A stretch of DNA of 64,000 bases from Bradyrhizobium sp. C9 (GCF_002532045.1 NZ_NWTG01000004.1:62001-126000), one strand, 5' to 3'. Counted from the first letter of the stretch, positions 1-10,794 are shown. Notes: a model not told the origin generated them from the letters alone. Numbers and translations are program-made.

Positions 1-515
1 CGCAGTCCGGCTTCGCCCGCAACGTCCGCTTTATCGAGGACTACGATCCGTCGCTGCCGCCGGTGCTGGCCAATCAGGACCAGCTGATCCAGGTGTTCCT
101 CAACCTCGTGAAGAACGCGGCCGAAGCGGTCGCCGATCTCGGCACCGATGCGGAGATCCACCTTACCACCGCGTTCCGGCCGGGCGTGCGGCTGTCGGTG
201 CCCGGCAAGAAATCGCGGGTCTCGCTGCCGCTGGAGTTCTGCGTCAAGGACAACGGCTCAGGCGTGCCGGAAGACCTGCTGCCGAACCTGTTCGATCCCT
301 TCGTCACCACCAAGCAGACCGGCAGCGGGCTCGGCCTCGCGCTGGTCGCCAAGATCGTCGGCGATCACGGCGGCATCATCGAATGCGAGTCGCAGCCGCG
401 CAAGACCACCTTCCGCGTGCTGATGCCGATGTACAGCGCCGCCAAACACCACGACCAAAGCAACCGCGATGACGTTCCGGGTACGTCTTCGCCTGCCTCT
501 CAGGACGCACGATGA
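1..515 (+). CDS. ntrB: Nitrogen regulation sensor kinase NtrB (3' part)
   Basis: This is the C-terminal part of the PII-controlled histidine kinase that phosphorylates NtrC under nitrogen limitation. Its 5' end lies before the window; the frame is open from base 3. The visible part is the HATPase domain: an N-box ([10 protein letters not shown]), a G1 box ([11 protein letters not shown]), an F-box region (LFDPFVTTK) and a G2 box (GSGLGLALV). The stop is nine bases before the ntrC start, so the two genes form the usual ntrBC operon. The last 25 or so residues are hydrophilic and look like an unconserved tail. The identity rests on the domain plus the adjoining ntrC. Confidence 0.93.
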   Translation, partial: QSGFARNVRFIEDYDPSLPPVLANQDQLIQVFLNLVKNAAEAVADLGTDAEIHLTTAFRPGVRLSVPGKKSRVSLPLEFCVKDNGSGVPEDLLPNLFDPFVTTKQTGSGLGLALVAKIVGDHGGIIECESQPRKTTFRVLMPMYSAAKHHDQSNRDDVPGTSSPASQDAR

Positions 516-524
516 GGAACACCA

Positions 525-1967
<1,443 letters not shown>

Positions 1968-2155
1968 GGCTGATGGGCGGGGCGCAAGCCTGGCTTGAAG
2001 CCCCGTCACCGTTTTTGAGTAGTCACAAATGGTTTTGAGGACACGGCGCCGCACCTCGGTTTGCGCCGCGGAAATGTCGCAATTCGGCAACATTGTGATA
2101 TGATTGCATCAGTTCGCAATTCCCGCGGGCGATCGCTCTCAGCTCAATTGCCGGT

Positions 2156-4624
2156 ATGACCAGCGCAGACACCACCGCTTCAACGTTACACGCGCCCCTG
2201 GCCGAGCCCACTGCAGAGGCGCGGGGCTTCCCGCTGCGGCGCTGGCTGGCGCCGTTCGCCGTGGCGATCGCGCTGCTGTCGGCCTTCCTGACCTTCGTGG
2301 TGCTGACCGGCCTGACCCCGATCGAGCCGACCTCGGAGGTCGTCCGCTCCTTCCTGATGATCAACGCCGCCACCATTCTGCTGCTGGTCGGCATCATCGT
2401 CCGGGAAGTCTGGCAGATGGTGCAGGCGAGGCGGCGGGGCCGGGCGGCGGCGCGGCTGCACGTCCAGATCGTCGGCCTGTTCTCGGTGATCGCGGTCCTG
2501 CCGGCCGTGCTGGTGTCGATCGTCGCCAACGTCACCATCGAGCGCGGCCTCGACCGGCTGTTCTCGGGCCCCACCAAACAGGTGATCCAGAACTCGCTGA
2601 CGATTGCCAGCGCCTACATGCAGGAGCACGCGCAGCTCATCAACGGCGATACGCTGGCGATGGCCAACGATCTCGCCCATGCGCGGCCGCTCTACGACCA
2701 GGATCGCATGACCTTCCTGCAGCTGATGACGGCCGGCGCCGAGTCCCGCAACCTGCCGGTCGCGGTGCTGATGGACAAGGACGGCAAGATCGTAGCCAGC
2801 GCCGAAACCGGCGTCCGCCTGAACTATGAGGCGCCGCCGCCTGATATCCTCAAGGACATCAACGAGACCGAGCCGAAGATTTCGGTCTTCCCCGAAAACT
2901 ACGTCGCCTCCGTGGTCCGGCTGCGGGCCTATGACGACATGTTCCTGTACGTGGCGCGGCTGCTCGATCCGGCTGTCGTCGCCCAGCTCAAGCAGACCCA
3001 GACCAGCGCCGCCGAATACGCCCAGCTTGAGACCCGCCGGCTCGGCATCCAGGTGGCGTTCGCGCTGATGTTCGCGGTGATCGCGCTGACCATCCTGATG
3101 GCCTCGGTGCTGATCGGCCTCAACTTCGCCAACGGGCTGGTATCGCCGATCCGCCAGCTGATGGGTGCGGCGAGCGAGGTCTCGACCGGCAACCTCAATG
3201 TCCAGGTGCCGGTCCACAAATCGGCAAGCGACCTCGCGCTGCTCGGCGAGATCTTCAACAAGATGACCCAGGAGCTGCGCACCCAGCGCAACGAGCTCGT
3301 CGATGCCAGCGAGACCATCGACAGCCGCCGCCGCTTCATCGAGGCGGTGCTGTCGTCGGCCAGCGCAGGGATCATCGGGGTCGATGCCTCCGGCAGCGTC
3401 GGCATTCTCAACCGCTCGGCGGAGAAGCTGATCGGGCATGCCGAGTCGGAGACGCTCGGCCATCCGCTCTCGGACGTGCTGCCCGAGCTCGACGAGATGA
3501 TGAAGACGGCGCGCGAGGGCACGCAGCGCCTGGTGCAGGGCCAGGTCACGATCCTGCGCGACGGCAATGAGCGCAATCTGTCGGTTCGGGTCTCCGCCGA
3601 GCAGACCAGCCAGTCGCGCGACAGCTACATCATCACCCTCGACGACATCACCGAATTGGTGTCGGCGCAGCGCACCTCGGCCTGGGGTGACGTCGCCCGC
3701 CGCATCGCCCACGAGATCAAGAACCCGCTGACCCCGATCCAGCTCTCGGCCGAGCGCATCCGCCGCAAGTTCGGCAAGACCATCACCGAGGAGAAGGACA
3801 AGTCGATCTTTGAGCAGTGCACCGACACCATCGTGCGCCAGGTCGACGACATCCGGCGGATGGTCGACGAGTTCTCACGCTTTGCGCGGATGCCGAAGCC
3901 CGTGATGGAAGGCGAGGACGTCGCCGACGTGGTGCGCCAGGCGGTGTTCCTGATGAAGGTCGCGCATCCCGATCTCGACATCGAGGCCGACATCAAGCAG
4001 TCGCCGCTGCCGGCGCAGTTCGACCGCAGGCTGATCTCGCAGGCGCTGACCAACATCATCAAGAACGCGACCGAGGCGATCGAGCAGGTTCCGCGCGAGG
4101 AGCTCGGCAAGGGCCGCATCGACGTCGTGGCGCAGCGCGAGGGCGACGACATCCTGATCGATGTCGTCGACAACGGCATCGGCCTGCCCAAGGTCGCCCG
4201 TGCGCGCCTGCTCGAGCCCTATGTCACGACGCGGGCCAAGGGCACCGGGCTCGGACTGGCGATCGTCGGCCGCGTTCTGGAGGACCATGGCGGCCGCATC
4301 GAGCTCAAGGACGCGTCCGATTTCCGCGAAGGCCAGCGCGGTGCCTGGATGCGGCTGCGCTTTTCCGTCACCGGTCAGGCGGCCAAGCCCGAGAACAAGC
4401 CGGAGAGCAAGGAACAAAAGCCGGACGTGAAATCATCCGACCCCGACAGTGAAAAAAATCCGCCGCAAGAGCCGACCAACGGCCCGGCACAGGCGACCAA
4501 CAATGAACCAAAAATCCAAGAACGAATCCAAGAACCCGATCAGCAAGAACCAAATAACCAAGAGCCAAATGCACAAGAGCCAACAAGCCAAGAGCCAAGA
4601 ATCAAAGCCGCGACGGGCGACTGA
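2156..4624 (+). CDS. ntrY: Nitrogen regulation sensor kinase NtrY
   Basis: A membrane histidine kinase of 822 residues that pairs with NtrX. It begins with hydrophobic membrane segments (about residues 25-115), then a periplasmic-type sensor stretch, another membrane segment near 295-325, a HAMP region, a PAS domain, HisKA (RRIAHEIKNPLTPIQ) and HATPase ([16 protein letters not shown]). The last 80 or so residues are an unstructured hydrophilic tail ending in five QEPxx pentapeptides, with DNA much poorer in G+C than the rest. It ends 17 bases before ntrX. The 822-residue length is slightly above family members because of this tail. Confidence 0.96.
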   Translation: MTSADTTASTLHAPLAEPTAEARGFPLRRWLAPFAVAIALLSAFLTFVVLTGLTPIEPTSEVVRSFLMINAATILLLVGIIVREVWQMVQARRRGRAAARLHVQIVGLFSVIAVLPAVLVSIVANVTIERGLDRLFSGPTKQVIQNSLTIASAYMQEHAQLINGDTLAMANDLAHARPLYDQDRMTFLQLMTAGAESRNLPVAVLMDKDGKIVASAETGVRLNYEAPPPDILKDINETEPKISVFPENYVASVVRLRAYDDMFLYVARLLDPAVVAQLKQTQTSAAEYAQLETRRLGIQVAFALMFAVIALTILMASVLIGLNFANGLVSPIRQLMGAASEVSTGNLNVQVPVHKSASDLALLGEIFNKMTQELRTQRNELVDASETIDSRRRFIEAVLSSASAGIIGVDASGSVGILNRSAEKLIGHAESETLGHPLSDVLPELDEMMKTAREGTQRLVQGQVTILRDGNERNLSVRVSAEQTSQSRDSYIITLDDITELVSAQRTSAWGDVARRIAHEIKNPLTPIQLSAERIRRKFGKTITEEKDKSIFEQCTDTIVRQVDDIRRMVDEFSRFARMPKPVMEGEDVADVVRQAVFLMKVAHPDLDIEADIKQSPLPAQFDRRLISQALTNIIKNATEAIEQVPREELGKGRIDVVAQREGDDILIDVVDNGIGLPKVARARLLEPYVTTRAKGTGLGLAIVGRVLEDHGGRIELKDASDFREGQRGAWMRLRFSVTGQAAKPENKPESKEQKPDVKSSDPDSEKNPPQEPTNGPAQATNNEPKIQERIQEPDQQEPNNQEPNAQEPTSQEPRIKAATGD
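4529..4603 (+). repeat. Five 15-base units encoding QEPxx at the NtrY C terminus
   Basis: Five in-frame 15-base units (caa ga(a/g) cc(a/c) n6) encode QEPDQ, QEPNN, QEPNA, QEPTS and QEPRI. The surrounding 120 bases are A-rich, unlike the high-G+C gene body. Another forward frame across the same bases is also open and would encode a lysine/serine/asparagine-rich peptide, which is typical of expanded simple sequence. Confidence 0.85.
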
Positions 4625-4641
4625 CAACGCAGGTGTAACCC

Positions 4642-6012
4642 ATGGCAAGTGACATTCTGATTGTCGACGACGAAGCTGACATTCGTGACCTCGTTGCGGG
4701 TATCCTGGACGATGAGGGGTTCTCCACGCGCACCGCGCGCGACAGCGATTCGGCGCTTGCCGAGATCGCCAACCGCCGCCCGAACCTGGTCTTCCTCGAC
4801 ATCTGGCTGCAGGGCTCCAAGCTCGACGGTCTGCAGCTGCTCGAGCAGATCAAGAAGGACAATGCCGATCTGCCGGTCGTGATGATCTCCGGCCACGGCA
4901 ACATCGAAACCGCCGTCGCCGCGATCAAGCGCGGCGCCTATGACTTCATCGAGAAGCCGTTCAAGTCGGACCGGCTGATCCTGGTGGCGACCCGGGCGCT
5001 GGAGACCTCGCGGCTGAAGCGCGAGGTCAAGGAGCTCAAGCAGCTGGCGCCGGCGGCGAGCGTCCTGACCGGCCGCTCGGCCTGCATGAACCAGCTGCGC
5101 CAGACCATCGACCGCGCCGCCAAGGCCAACAGCCGCATCCTGATCGTCGGCCCGTCCGGCGCCGGCAAGGAGCTCGCCGCGCGCACGCTGCATCATGCAT
5201 CCGGGCGCGCCGAGGGGCCGTTCGTGGTGATCAATGCGGCCGCGATCACGCCTGAGCGCATGGAGATCGAGCTGTTCGGCATCGAGGGATCGAACGGCGA
5301 GCAGCAGCGCAAGGCCGGCGCGCTCGAGGAAGCGCATGGCGGCACGCTGTTCATCGACGAGATCGCGGACATGCCGCGCGAGACCCAGAACAAGATCCTG
5401 CGCGTGCTGGTCGACCAGACTTTCCAGCGCCAGGGCGGCACCGGCAAGGTCCATGTCGACGTCCGCATCATTTCTTCGACCGCGCGCAACCTCGAGGAGG
5501 AGATCGCGGCGGGCCGTTTCCGCGAGGATCTCTATCATCGCCTCTCGGTGGTGCCGATCCGGGTGCCGCCGCTGTCAGAGCGCCGCGAGGACATCCCCGA
5601 GCTGATCGACTATTTCATGGACCAGATCTCGGCTGCCACCGGCTTGCCGAAACGGCAGATCGGACAGGACGCGATGGCCGTGCTGCAATCGCATGTCTGG
5701 CCGGGCAACGTCCGGCAGCTGCGCAACAACGTCGAGCGCGTGATGATCCTGGCCGGCGGCGGCCCGGAGGCGATCATCACTGCCGACATGCTACCGCAGG
5801 ACGTCGGCTCGATGGTGCCGGCAATGCCGACCTCCAACAATGGCGAGCACATCATGGGCCTGCCGCTGCGCGAGGCGCGCGAAGTGTTCGAGCGCGATTA
5901 TCTGATCGCCCAGATCAGCCGCTTCTCCGGCAACATCTCGCGCACCGCGGAGTTCGTCGGGATGGAGCGCTCGGCGCTGCATCGCAAGCTGAAGGCGCTC
6001 GGGGTCGGTTGA
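4642..6012 (+). CDS. ntrX: Response regulator NtrX
   Basis: An NtrC-family response regulator of 456 residues and partner of NtrY. It has a receiver domain (IVDDEADI, phosphoacceptor in VFLDIWLQG, KPF), an AAA+ domain with Walker A (GPSGAGKE) and Walker B (GGTLFIDEIADMP), and a Fis-type C-terminal helix-turn-helix (RTAEFVGMERSALHRKL). Where NtrC has GAFTGA, this protein reads EGSNGEQQRKAGALEEA, so the sigma-54 contact loop is missing. By family knowledge, such NtrX proteins act without remodelling sigma-54. It is the last gene of the ntr block before hfq. Confidence 0.96.
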   Translation: MASDILIVDDEADIRDLVAGILDDEGFSTRTARDSDSALAEIANRRPNLVFLDIWLQGSKLDGLQLLEQIKKDNADLPVVMISGHGNIETAVAAIKRGAYDFIEKPFKSDRLILVATRALETSRLKREVKELKQLAPAASVLTGRSACMNQLRQTIDRAAKANSRILIVGPSGAGKELAARTLHHASGRAEGPFVVINAAAITPERMEIELFGIEGSNGEQQRKAGALEEAHGGTLFIDEIADMPRETQNKILRVLVDQTFQRQGGTGKVHVDVRIISSTARNLEEEIAAGRFREDLYHRLSVVPIRVPPLSERREDIPELIDYFMDQISAATGLPKRQIGQDAMAVLQSHVWPGNVRQLRNNVERVMILAGGGPEAIITADMLPQDVGSMVPAMPTSNNGEHIMGLPLREAREVFERDYLIAQISRFSGNISRTAEFVGMERSALHRKLKALGVG

Positions 6013-6385
6013 CCCCGGTACACCTGGTCCGGCAACCGCCGGCCCCTTGGCGCGAAGCCCCGGCGGTCACCCGCCGGGGAAGCAGGGCTCGGCTCGGGTC
6101 CTGGCGGGCCGGCGTGCGAGGTGAGGGCAGGTCCGGCGCAACCGGGGGAATTATCCACTCTCCACGAGAATATTCGTCTCTTTCCCCGCGCTTTCTTAGA
6201 ATTGCCACCGTGTTCCTACCGACTGCTGCGCGAACCGGCTTGCCTAAAAACCGCGCGTAGCCTCTAATCCTACCGCTACGTCTGCCAGAGGGGGATCTCA
6301 GGGCAGGCGGGCAGCCGGAGGAGGCTCCGTCAGAGAGCCGCAACCGGTTCAATAAAAAGAAGCACAAGCTTGCGGGACAAAAACA
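6013..6385 (+). other. ntrX-hfq intergenic region, probable hfq promoter/leader
   Basis: This 373-base stretch has no convincing gene. Its first 80 bases hold G+C hairpins (see 6058-6079); a hairpin ggggtc/gacccc even spans the ntrX stop codon. The second half is less G+C-rich, and the last 30 bases before hfq are A-rich (aataaaaagaagcacaagc), fitting an unstructured hfq leader. No clear -35/-10 pair could be assigned with confidence. Confidence 0.5.
6058..6079 (+). terminator. Strong hairpin after ntrX
   Basis: A perfect 9-bp stem (ccccggcgg / ccgccgggg) with a four-base loop lies 45 bases after the ntrX stop. No T-run follows, so it may be a Rho-assisted terminator or mRNA 3'-end stabiliser rather than a classic intrinsic terminator. 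Confidence 0.4.
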
Positions 6386-6634
6386 ATGGCGGCAGACCGC
6401 GCACAAAATCTACAAGACACCTTCCTTAATCACGTTCGTAAAACAAAAACGCCACTGACGATATTTCTGGTCAACGGGGTAAAGCTGCAGGGCATTGTCA
6501 CATGGTTCGACAATTTCTGCTTGCTGCTGCGGCGCGACGGTCACTCGCAGCTTGTCTACAAGCACGCGATCTCGACCATCATGCCCGGCGCTCCGATTCA
6601 GCTGTTCGAAGGTGGTGAGGACGCACCGGCTTGA
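6386..6634 (+). CDS. hfq: RNA chaperone Hfq
   Basis: An 82-residue Sm-like RNA chaperone that pairs small RNAs with mRNAs. It carries the Sm1 motif ([19 protein letters not shown]) and the Sm2 motif with YKHAISTI. In alphaproteobacteria it controls nifA/fix expression and stress responses. The A-rich leader has only a weak Shine-Dalgarno sequence (gcgggac). The hflX start is 12 bases downstream, as in the classic hfq-hflX operon. Confidence 0.98.
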   Translation: MAADRAQNLQDTFLNHVRKTKTPLTIFLVNGVKLQGIVTWFDNFCLLLRRDGHSQLVYKHAISTIMPGAPIQLFEGGEDAPA

Positions 6635-6645
6635 GAGTGAACTGA

Positions 6646-8040
6646 TTGGAACCCTTCAATCGTGAAGGGGACGCCGACCGGACCAAGTCTAGGCCCGGGT
6701 CGGCGGGGGACCAGAGCACCGGGCGGGTGATCGTCATCGGCCCGTACCTGCGCACGCGCCGTGGCGACGGCGATGCGCAAACGGATTCCTCTGTCCGCGA
6801 CTATGAAGCGCGGATCGAGGAAGCCGCTGGCCTCGCCGGTGCGATCGACCTCACCGTGGTGGAATCCATCGTCGCGCCGGTCAGCCAGATCCGGCCCGCG
6901 ACCTATCTCGGCAAGGGCAAGGTCGAGGAGATCAACGGGCTCGTCGCCGGCGACAAGGTCGAGCTCGTGGTGATGGATTGCGCGCTGTCGCCGATCCAGC
7001 AGCGCAATCTCGAGAAAGCCTGGAGCACGAAGGTGCTCGACCGCACCGGCCTGATCCTGGAAATCTTCGGCCGCCGCGCCAAGACCAAGGAAGGCGCGCT
7101 GCAGGTCGAGCTCGCCCATCTCAATTACCAGCGCAGCCGCCTGGTGCGGTCGTGGACCCATCTCGAGCGCCAGCGCGGCGGCTTCGGCTTCATGGGCGGT
7201 CCGGGCGAAACCCAGATCGAGGCCGACCGCCGCCTGATTGGCGACCGCATCACGCGGCTGGAGAACGAGCTGAAGAAGGTGCAGGCGACGCGGCGGTTGC
7301 ATCGTGCCGGCCGCCAGCGCGTGCCGTACCGTGTCGTGGCGCTGGTCGGCTACACCAATGCCGGCAAATCGACCCTGTTCAATCGCCTGACGCGCGCCGA
7401 CGTGCAGGCCGCCGACATGCTGTTTGCGACGCTCGACCCGACCTTGCGTGCGCTCAACCTGCCGCATGGCGGCAAGGCGATGCTGTCGGACACGGTCGGC
7501 TTCATCTCCAATCTGCCGACCCAGCTGGTGGCCGCGTTCCGCGCCACGCTGGAGGAGGTGCTGGAGGCCGACATCATCCTGCATGTCCGCGACATCTCCC
7601 ACGAGGATGCGGAGGCGCAGGAGCGCGACGTCGAGGCGGTGCTGCACCAGCTCGGCATCGATCCCGACGCCGACGGCGGCCAGCGCATCATCGAGGTCTG
7701 GAACAAGATCGATCGTTTCGATCCGGAGGAGCGGGACAATCTGCGCAACATCGCCGCACGCCGGCCGCCCGAGCGGCCGTGCTTCCTGGTCTCGGCCGTC
7801 ACAGGCGAGGGGATCAAGGAGCTCCTGACCGCGATCGAGGATCGCCTCGCGGCCAAGCGCATCACGCTCAATCTTTCGATCGACGCCTCCGATGGCGCCG
7901 GCATCAGCTGGCTGCATCGCAATGCCGAGGTCCTGAGCAAGGAGCTCAATGGCGAGCGCTTCGACATGACGGTGCGGGTCGACGAGACCAAGCGCGACAT
8001 CGTCATGTCACGATTCGATGCTCTGCCGCACGGGACCTAG
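6646..8040 (+). CDS. hflX: Ribosome-associated GTPase HflX
   Basis: A 464-residue translational GTPase that splits stalled ribosomes under stress. It has the N-terminal HflX domain, the glycine-rich linker (RGGFGFMGGPGETQIE), and a G domain with G1 (GYTNAGKST), G3 (DTVGF) and G4 (NKID). The start used is TTG, 12 bases after hfq; it keeps the family N-terminal length, but a shorter GTG start near residue 28 is possible. It forms an operon with hfq. Confidence 0.96.
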   Translation: MEPFNREGDADRTKSRPGSAGDQSTGRVIVIGPYLRTRRGDGDAQTDSSVRDYEARIEEAAGLAGAIDLTVVESIVAPVSQIRPATYLGKGKVEEINGLVAGDKVELVVMDCALSPIQQRNLEKAWSTKVLDRTGLILEIFGRRAKTKEGALQVELAHLNYQRSRLVRSWTHLERQRGGFGFMGGPGETQIEADRRLIGDRITRLENELKKVQATRRLHRAGRQRVPYRVVALVGYTNAGKSTLFNRLTRADVQAADMLFATLDPTLRALNLPHGGKAMLSDTVGFISNLPTQLVAAFRATLEEVLEADIILHVRDISHEDAEAQERDVEAVLHQLGIDPDADGGQRIIEVWNKIDRFDPEERDNLRNIAARRPPERPCFLVSAVTGEGIKELLTAIEDRLAAKRITLNLSIDASDGAGISWLHRNAEVLSKELNGERFDMTVRVDETKRDIVMSRFDALPHGT

Positions 8041-8083
8041 TGTCCCGGACATCCGTGGCGGCGAGGGGATCGAAGGGGGATCG

Positions 8084-9259
8084 ATGTTCAATCGTCGAGC
8101 ATTTCTCGGCGGCGGCCTGGCGAGCGCTGCGGTCGCAGGGATTTCAACGCGTGGGGTTGCCGACAACGCCGCTTTCGTCGACGCACCCGCGCTGCGGCCG
8201 GTGCTTGCGCGTTCGGACCGCATGTTTCGGGTCACGGTATGCCTGCGTCCGTTTCGCGCCGCCGGTCCGCGCATCGAGGCGGAATGGATCGACAGCAAAT
8301 ACGTCGTGCACAATTACGGGCACGGCGGCAGCGGCTGGTCGCTATCCTGGGGCGCCGCGCAGGAGGCCGTGCCGCTCGCTTTGCAATTGAGCGCGCGTAA
8401 CATTGCCGTCCTCGGCGCCGGTGCGATCGGTCTGACCACGGCGATCACCGCCCAGCGGATGGGCGCAACCGTCACGATCTACGCCAAGGAGCGCTTCCCG
8501 CAGGTGCGCTCGGCGCGTGCGACCGGGGACTGGTCGCCGGATTCGCGGATCGCGATGGAAGCGGACGTCACGCCGGACTTTGCCGATCGCTGGGAGCGGA
8601 TGGCGCGCACGACCTTTGCCACCCATCAGAGCTATCTCGGCCTTGCCGGCAATCCGATCGAATGGACCGATCGCTATCTGCTCTCCGACGACGCTCCCGA
8701 CGCCGACGGCCGTCCGCACCGGCGCCAGCATGCCGCGGGCGACGGCCAGAAGAAATTTCTCGAATTGCGCGACCGGATCAGGTCGCTCACGCCGCGATGG
8801 GACCTGCTGGCCGCCGGATCGAATCCGTTTCCCGCGCCATACGCCTGGAAGAGCGCCTCGCTCACCTACAACGTCACCGATCTCTACCGCCAGCTTGAAG
8901 CCGAGTTTCAGCGCACCGGCGGGCGTTTCGTGCCGATCGAGTTGCACGCGCCGTCCGATCTTTCGAAGATCCGCGAAGCCGTCATCGTCAACTGCACCGG
9001 CTACGGCGCCCGTGCGTTGTTTCGCGACGAGAGCATCGTTCCGGTGCGCGGCCAGATCGCCTGGCTCATTCCCCAGCCGGATGTCAATTACGGCGTCTTC
9101 TACCGCAACCTCAGCGTCCTCGGCCGACGCGACGGGATCGTCGTCCAGCCGGTCGGCGAGAACGACTATTTCGGCTTCAACGACGACAACGAAACGCCCG
9201 ATCTCGCCGCCGCGCGCCAGGCGGTGGACGACGCCGCGAAGCTGTTCACTCGGGCCTGA
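8084..9259 (+). CDS. Exported D-amino-acid-oxidase-like flavoprotein with circularly permuted domain order
   Basis: A 391-residue FAD-dependent oxidoreductase of the DAO family. The start is the ATG preceded by gaaggggga, followed by a Tat-like signal (NRRAFLGGG plus a hydrophobic segment, residues 4-20). The order of family blocks is unusual. The DAO C-terminal blocks come first: a RPFR substrate-Arg-like segment near 55-58, then HNYGHGGSGWSLSWG at 76-90. The N-terminal FAD-binding Rossmann motif (NIAVLGAGAIGLTTA, 106-120) follows, then the middle blocks (VNCTGYGA; VPVRGQI). A normal DAO starts with the Rossmann motif and ends with GHGG. The gene starts 44 bases after the hflX stop. The substrate is unknown; oxidative deamination of an amino acid in the periplasm is an inference. 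Confidence 0.85.
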   Translation: MFNRRAFLGGGLASAAVAGISTRGVADNAAFVDAPALRPVLARSDRMFRVTVCLRPFRAAGPRIEAEWIDSKYVVHNYGHGGSGWSLSWGAAQEAVPLALQLSARNIAVLGAGAIGLTTAITAQRMGATVTIYAKERFPQVRSARATGDWSPDSRIAMEADVTPDFADRWERMARTTFATHQSYLGLAGNPIEWTDRYLLSDDAPDADGRPHRRQHAAGDGQKKFLELRDRIRSLTPRWDLLAAGSNPFPAPYAWKSASLTYNVTDLYRQLEAEFQRTGGRFVPIELHAPSDLSKIREAVIVNCTGYGARALFRDESIVPVRGQIAWLIPQPDVNYGVFYRNLSVLGRRDGIVVQPVGENDYFGFNDDNETPDLAAARQAVDDAAKLFTRA

Positions 9260-9417
9260 GCGGCCCCACGGCACGACACCTCGCCGTCGCCCGAAATGTG
9301 ACGGTGCCGTGACGCGGCCTCACTCGATCGCGCCTGCGGCGTGCCGCCGCACTTTCTGTTTGAAATCTGCGCCGCCTTGGTTCATTGCGCTGCTGGACGC
9401 AATGCCGAGGCCGATCG

Positions 9418-10788
9418 ATGCAGGACACCAGCGAAACCATCACCCACGACACGCTCGCCGGCCAGAATGGGGACCTCGCCCATGTGCGGGCGCCCGAGAT
9501 CGTCGATGCCCTCAATGCCCGGGAGCCGGCGGATGCGGCGAAGCTGCTGCAGTCGCTGCCGGCCGAGAAGGCGATCGAGGTGCTCGACTTGCCCGGGCTC
9601 GACAACACCTGCGAGATCCTGGCCGAGCTGCCGAAGGACACCGCGGTGTCGCTGCTATCAGGCGTCTCCGACGACCGTGCCGCCGACATCTTCAAGGAAC
9701 TGGTCGAGCCGCTGCGTACCGCGCTGCTGAACGGCCTCAATCCGGATACCCGTAACGTCATCTCCGGGCTGCTGGCCTATCCCGAGCGCAGCGCCGGCAG
9801 CATCATGACGACCGAATTCGTCAGCGTGCCCTCGAACTGGACCATCGCCGAGGTCCTGCATCACATCCGGATGGTCGAGCGCACCCGCGAGACCGTCTAC
9901 TCGATCTTCGTGATCGACCCGGTCAAGAAGACGCTGATCCAGGCCGTGCCGCTGCGCCGTCTGATCTCGGCCGATCCGCATGCCAATGTGCTGACCGCGG
10001 CACCGGCGCGCAAGCCGCTGATGATCTCGCCCGAGGCCGACCGCATGGAGGCGGCGCGGCTGATCTCGCGCTACGATCTGCTCGCGGTCGCCGTCGTCGA
10101 CGGCCCCGGCCATATCCTCGGCATCGTCACGGTCGACGACGTCATCGACGCCATCGTCGAGGAATCGACCGAGGACGCCCAGAAGTTCGGCGGCATGGAA
10201 GCGATCGACGAGCCTTATCTGCGGATCGGCTTCCTCGAAATGATCAAGAAGCGCGGCGGCTGGCTGTGCGCATTGTTCCTGTCGGAAATGCTGACCGCCA
10301 CCGCGATGCAGTCGTACCAGAGCGAACTCGAGAAGGCGATCGTCCTGACGCTGTTCATCCCGCTGATCATGAGCTCCGGCGGCAATTCCGGCTCGCAGGC
10401 CACCTCGCTCCTGATCCGCTCGCTGGCGCTGCACGAGGTCCGTCTGCGCGACTGGTGGCGCGTCGCCATGCGCGAACTGCCGACCGGTGTCGTGCTCGGC
10501 TCGATCCTGGGCTTGATCGGCATCGTCAGGATCACGCTCTGGCAGACGATGGGCCTGTTCGACTACGGCCCGCATTGGATGCTGGTGGCGATCACTGTCG
10601 GTGCTGCGCTGGTCGGCATCGTCACCTTCGGCTCGCTGTCCGGATCGATGCTGCCGTTCATCCTCAAGCGCATCGGCTTCGATCCGGCCAGCGCGTCCGC
10701 GCCGTTCGTCGCGACGCTGGTCGACGTCACCGGCCTCGTGATCTATTTCGGCGTTGCGGCGGTCATCCTGCACGGCACGCTGCTGTGA
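9418..10788 (+). CDS. mgtE: Magnesium transporter MgtE
   Basis: A 456-residue Mg2+ channel/transporter. It has the N-terminal MgtE helical domain with repeated LQSLP/LAELP helices, a tandem CBS pair (SAGSIMTTEFVSVP ... PLMISPEADRMEAA ... GIVTVDDVIDAI), the connecting helix (GMEAIDEPYL) and a C-terminal pore domain with about five membrane helices, including the conserved SSGGNSGSQATSL segment. The start chosen is the ATG with gagg seven bases upstream; the frame is open a little further up. It converges with the LysR gene, with only six bases between the stops. Confidence 0.95.
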   Translation: MQDTSETITHDTLAGQNGDLAHVRAPEIVDALNAREPADAAKLLQSLPAEKAIEVLDLPGLDNTCEILAELPKDTAVSLLSGVSDDRAADIFKELVEPLRTALLNGLNPDTRNVISGLLAYPERSAGSIMTTEFVSVPSNWTIAEVLHHIRMVERTRETVYSIFVIDPVKKTLIQAVPLRRLISADPHANVLTAAPARKPLMISPEADRMEAARLISRYDLLAVAVVDGPGHILGIVTVDDVIDAIVEESTEDAQKFGGMEAIDEPYLRIGFLEMIKKRGGWLCALFLSEMLTATAMQSYQSELEKAIVLTLFIPLIMSSGGNSGSQATSLLIRSLALHEVRLRDWWRVAMRELPTGVVLGSILGLIGIVRITLWQTMGLFDYGPHWMLVAITVGAALVGIVTFGSLSGSMLPFILKRIGFDPASASAPFVATLVDVTGLVIYFGVAAVILHGTLL

Positions 10789-10794
10789 GCCGCG

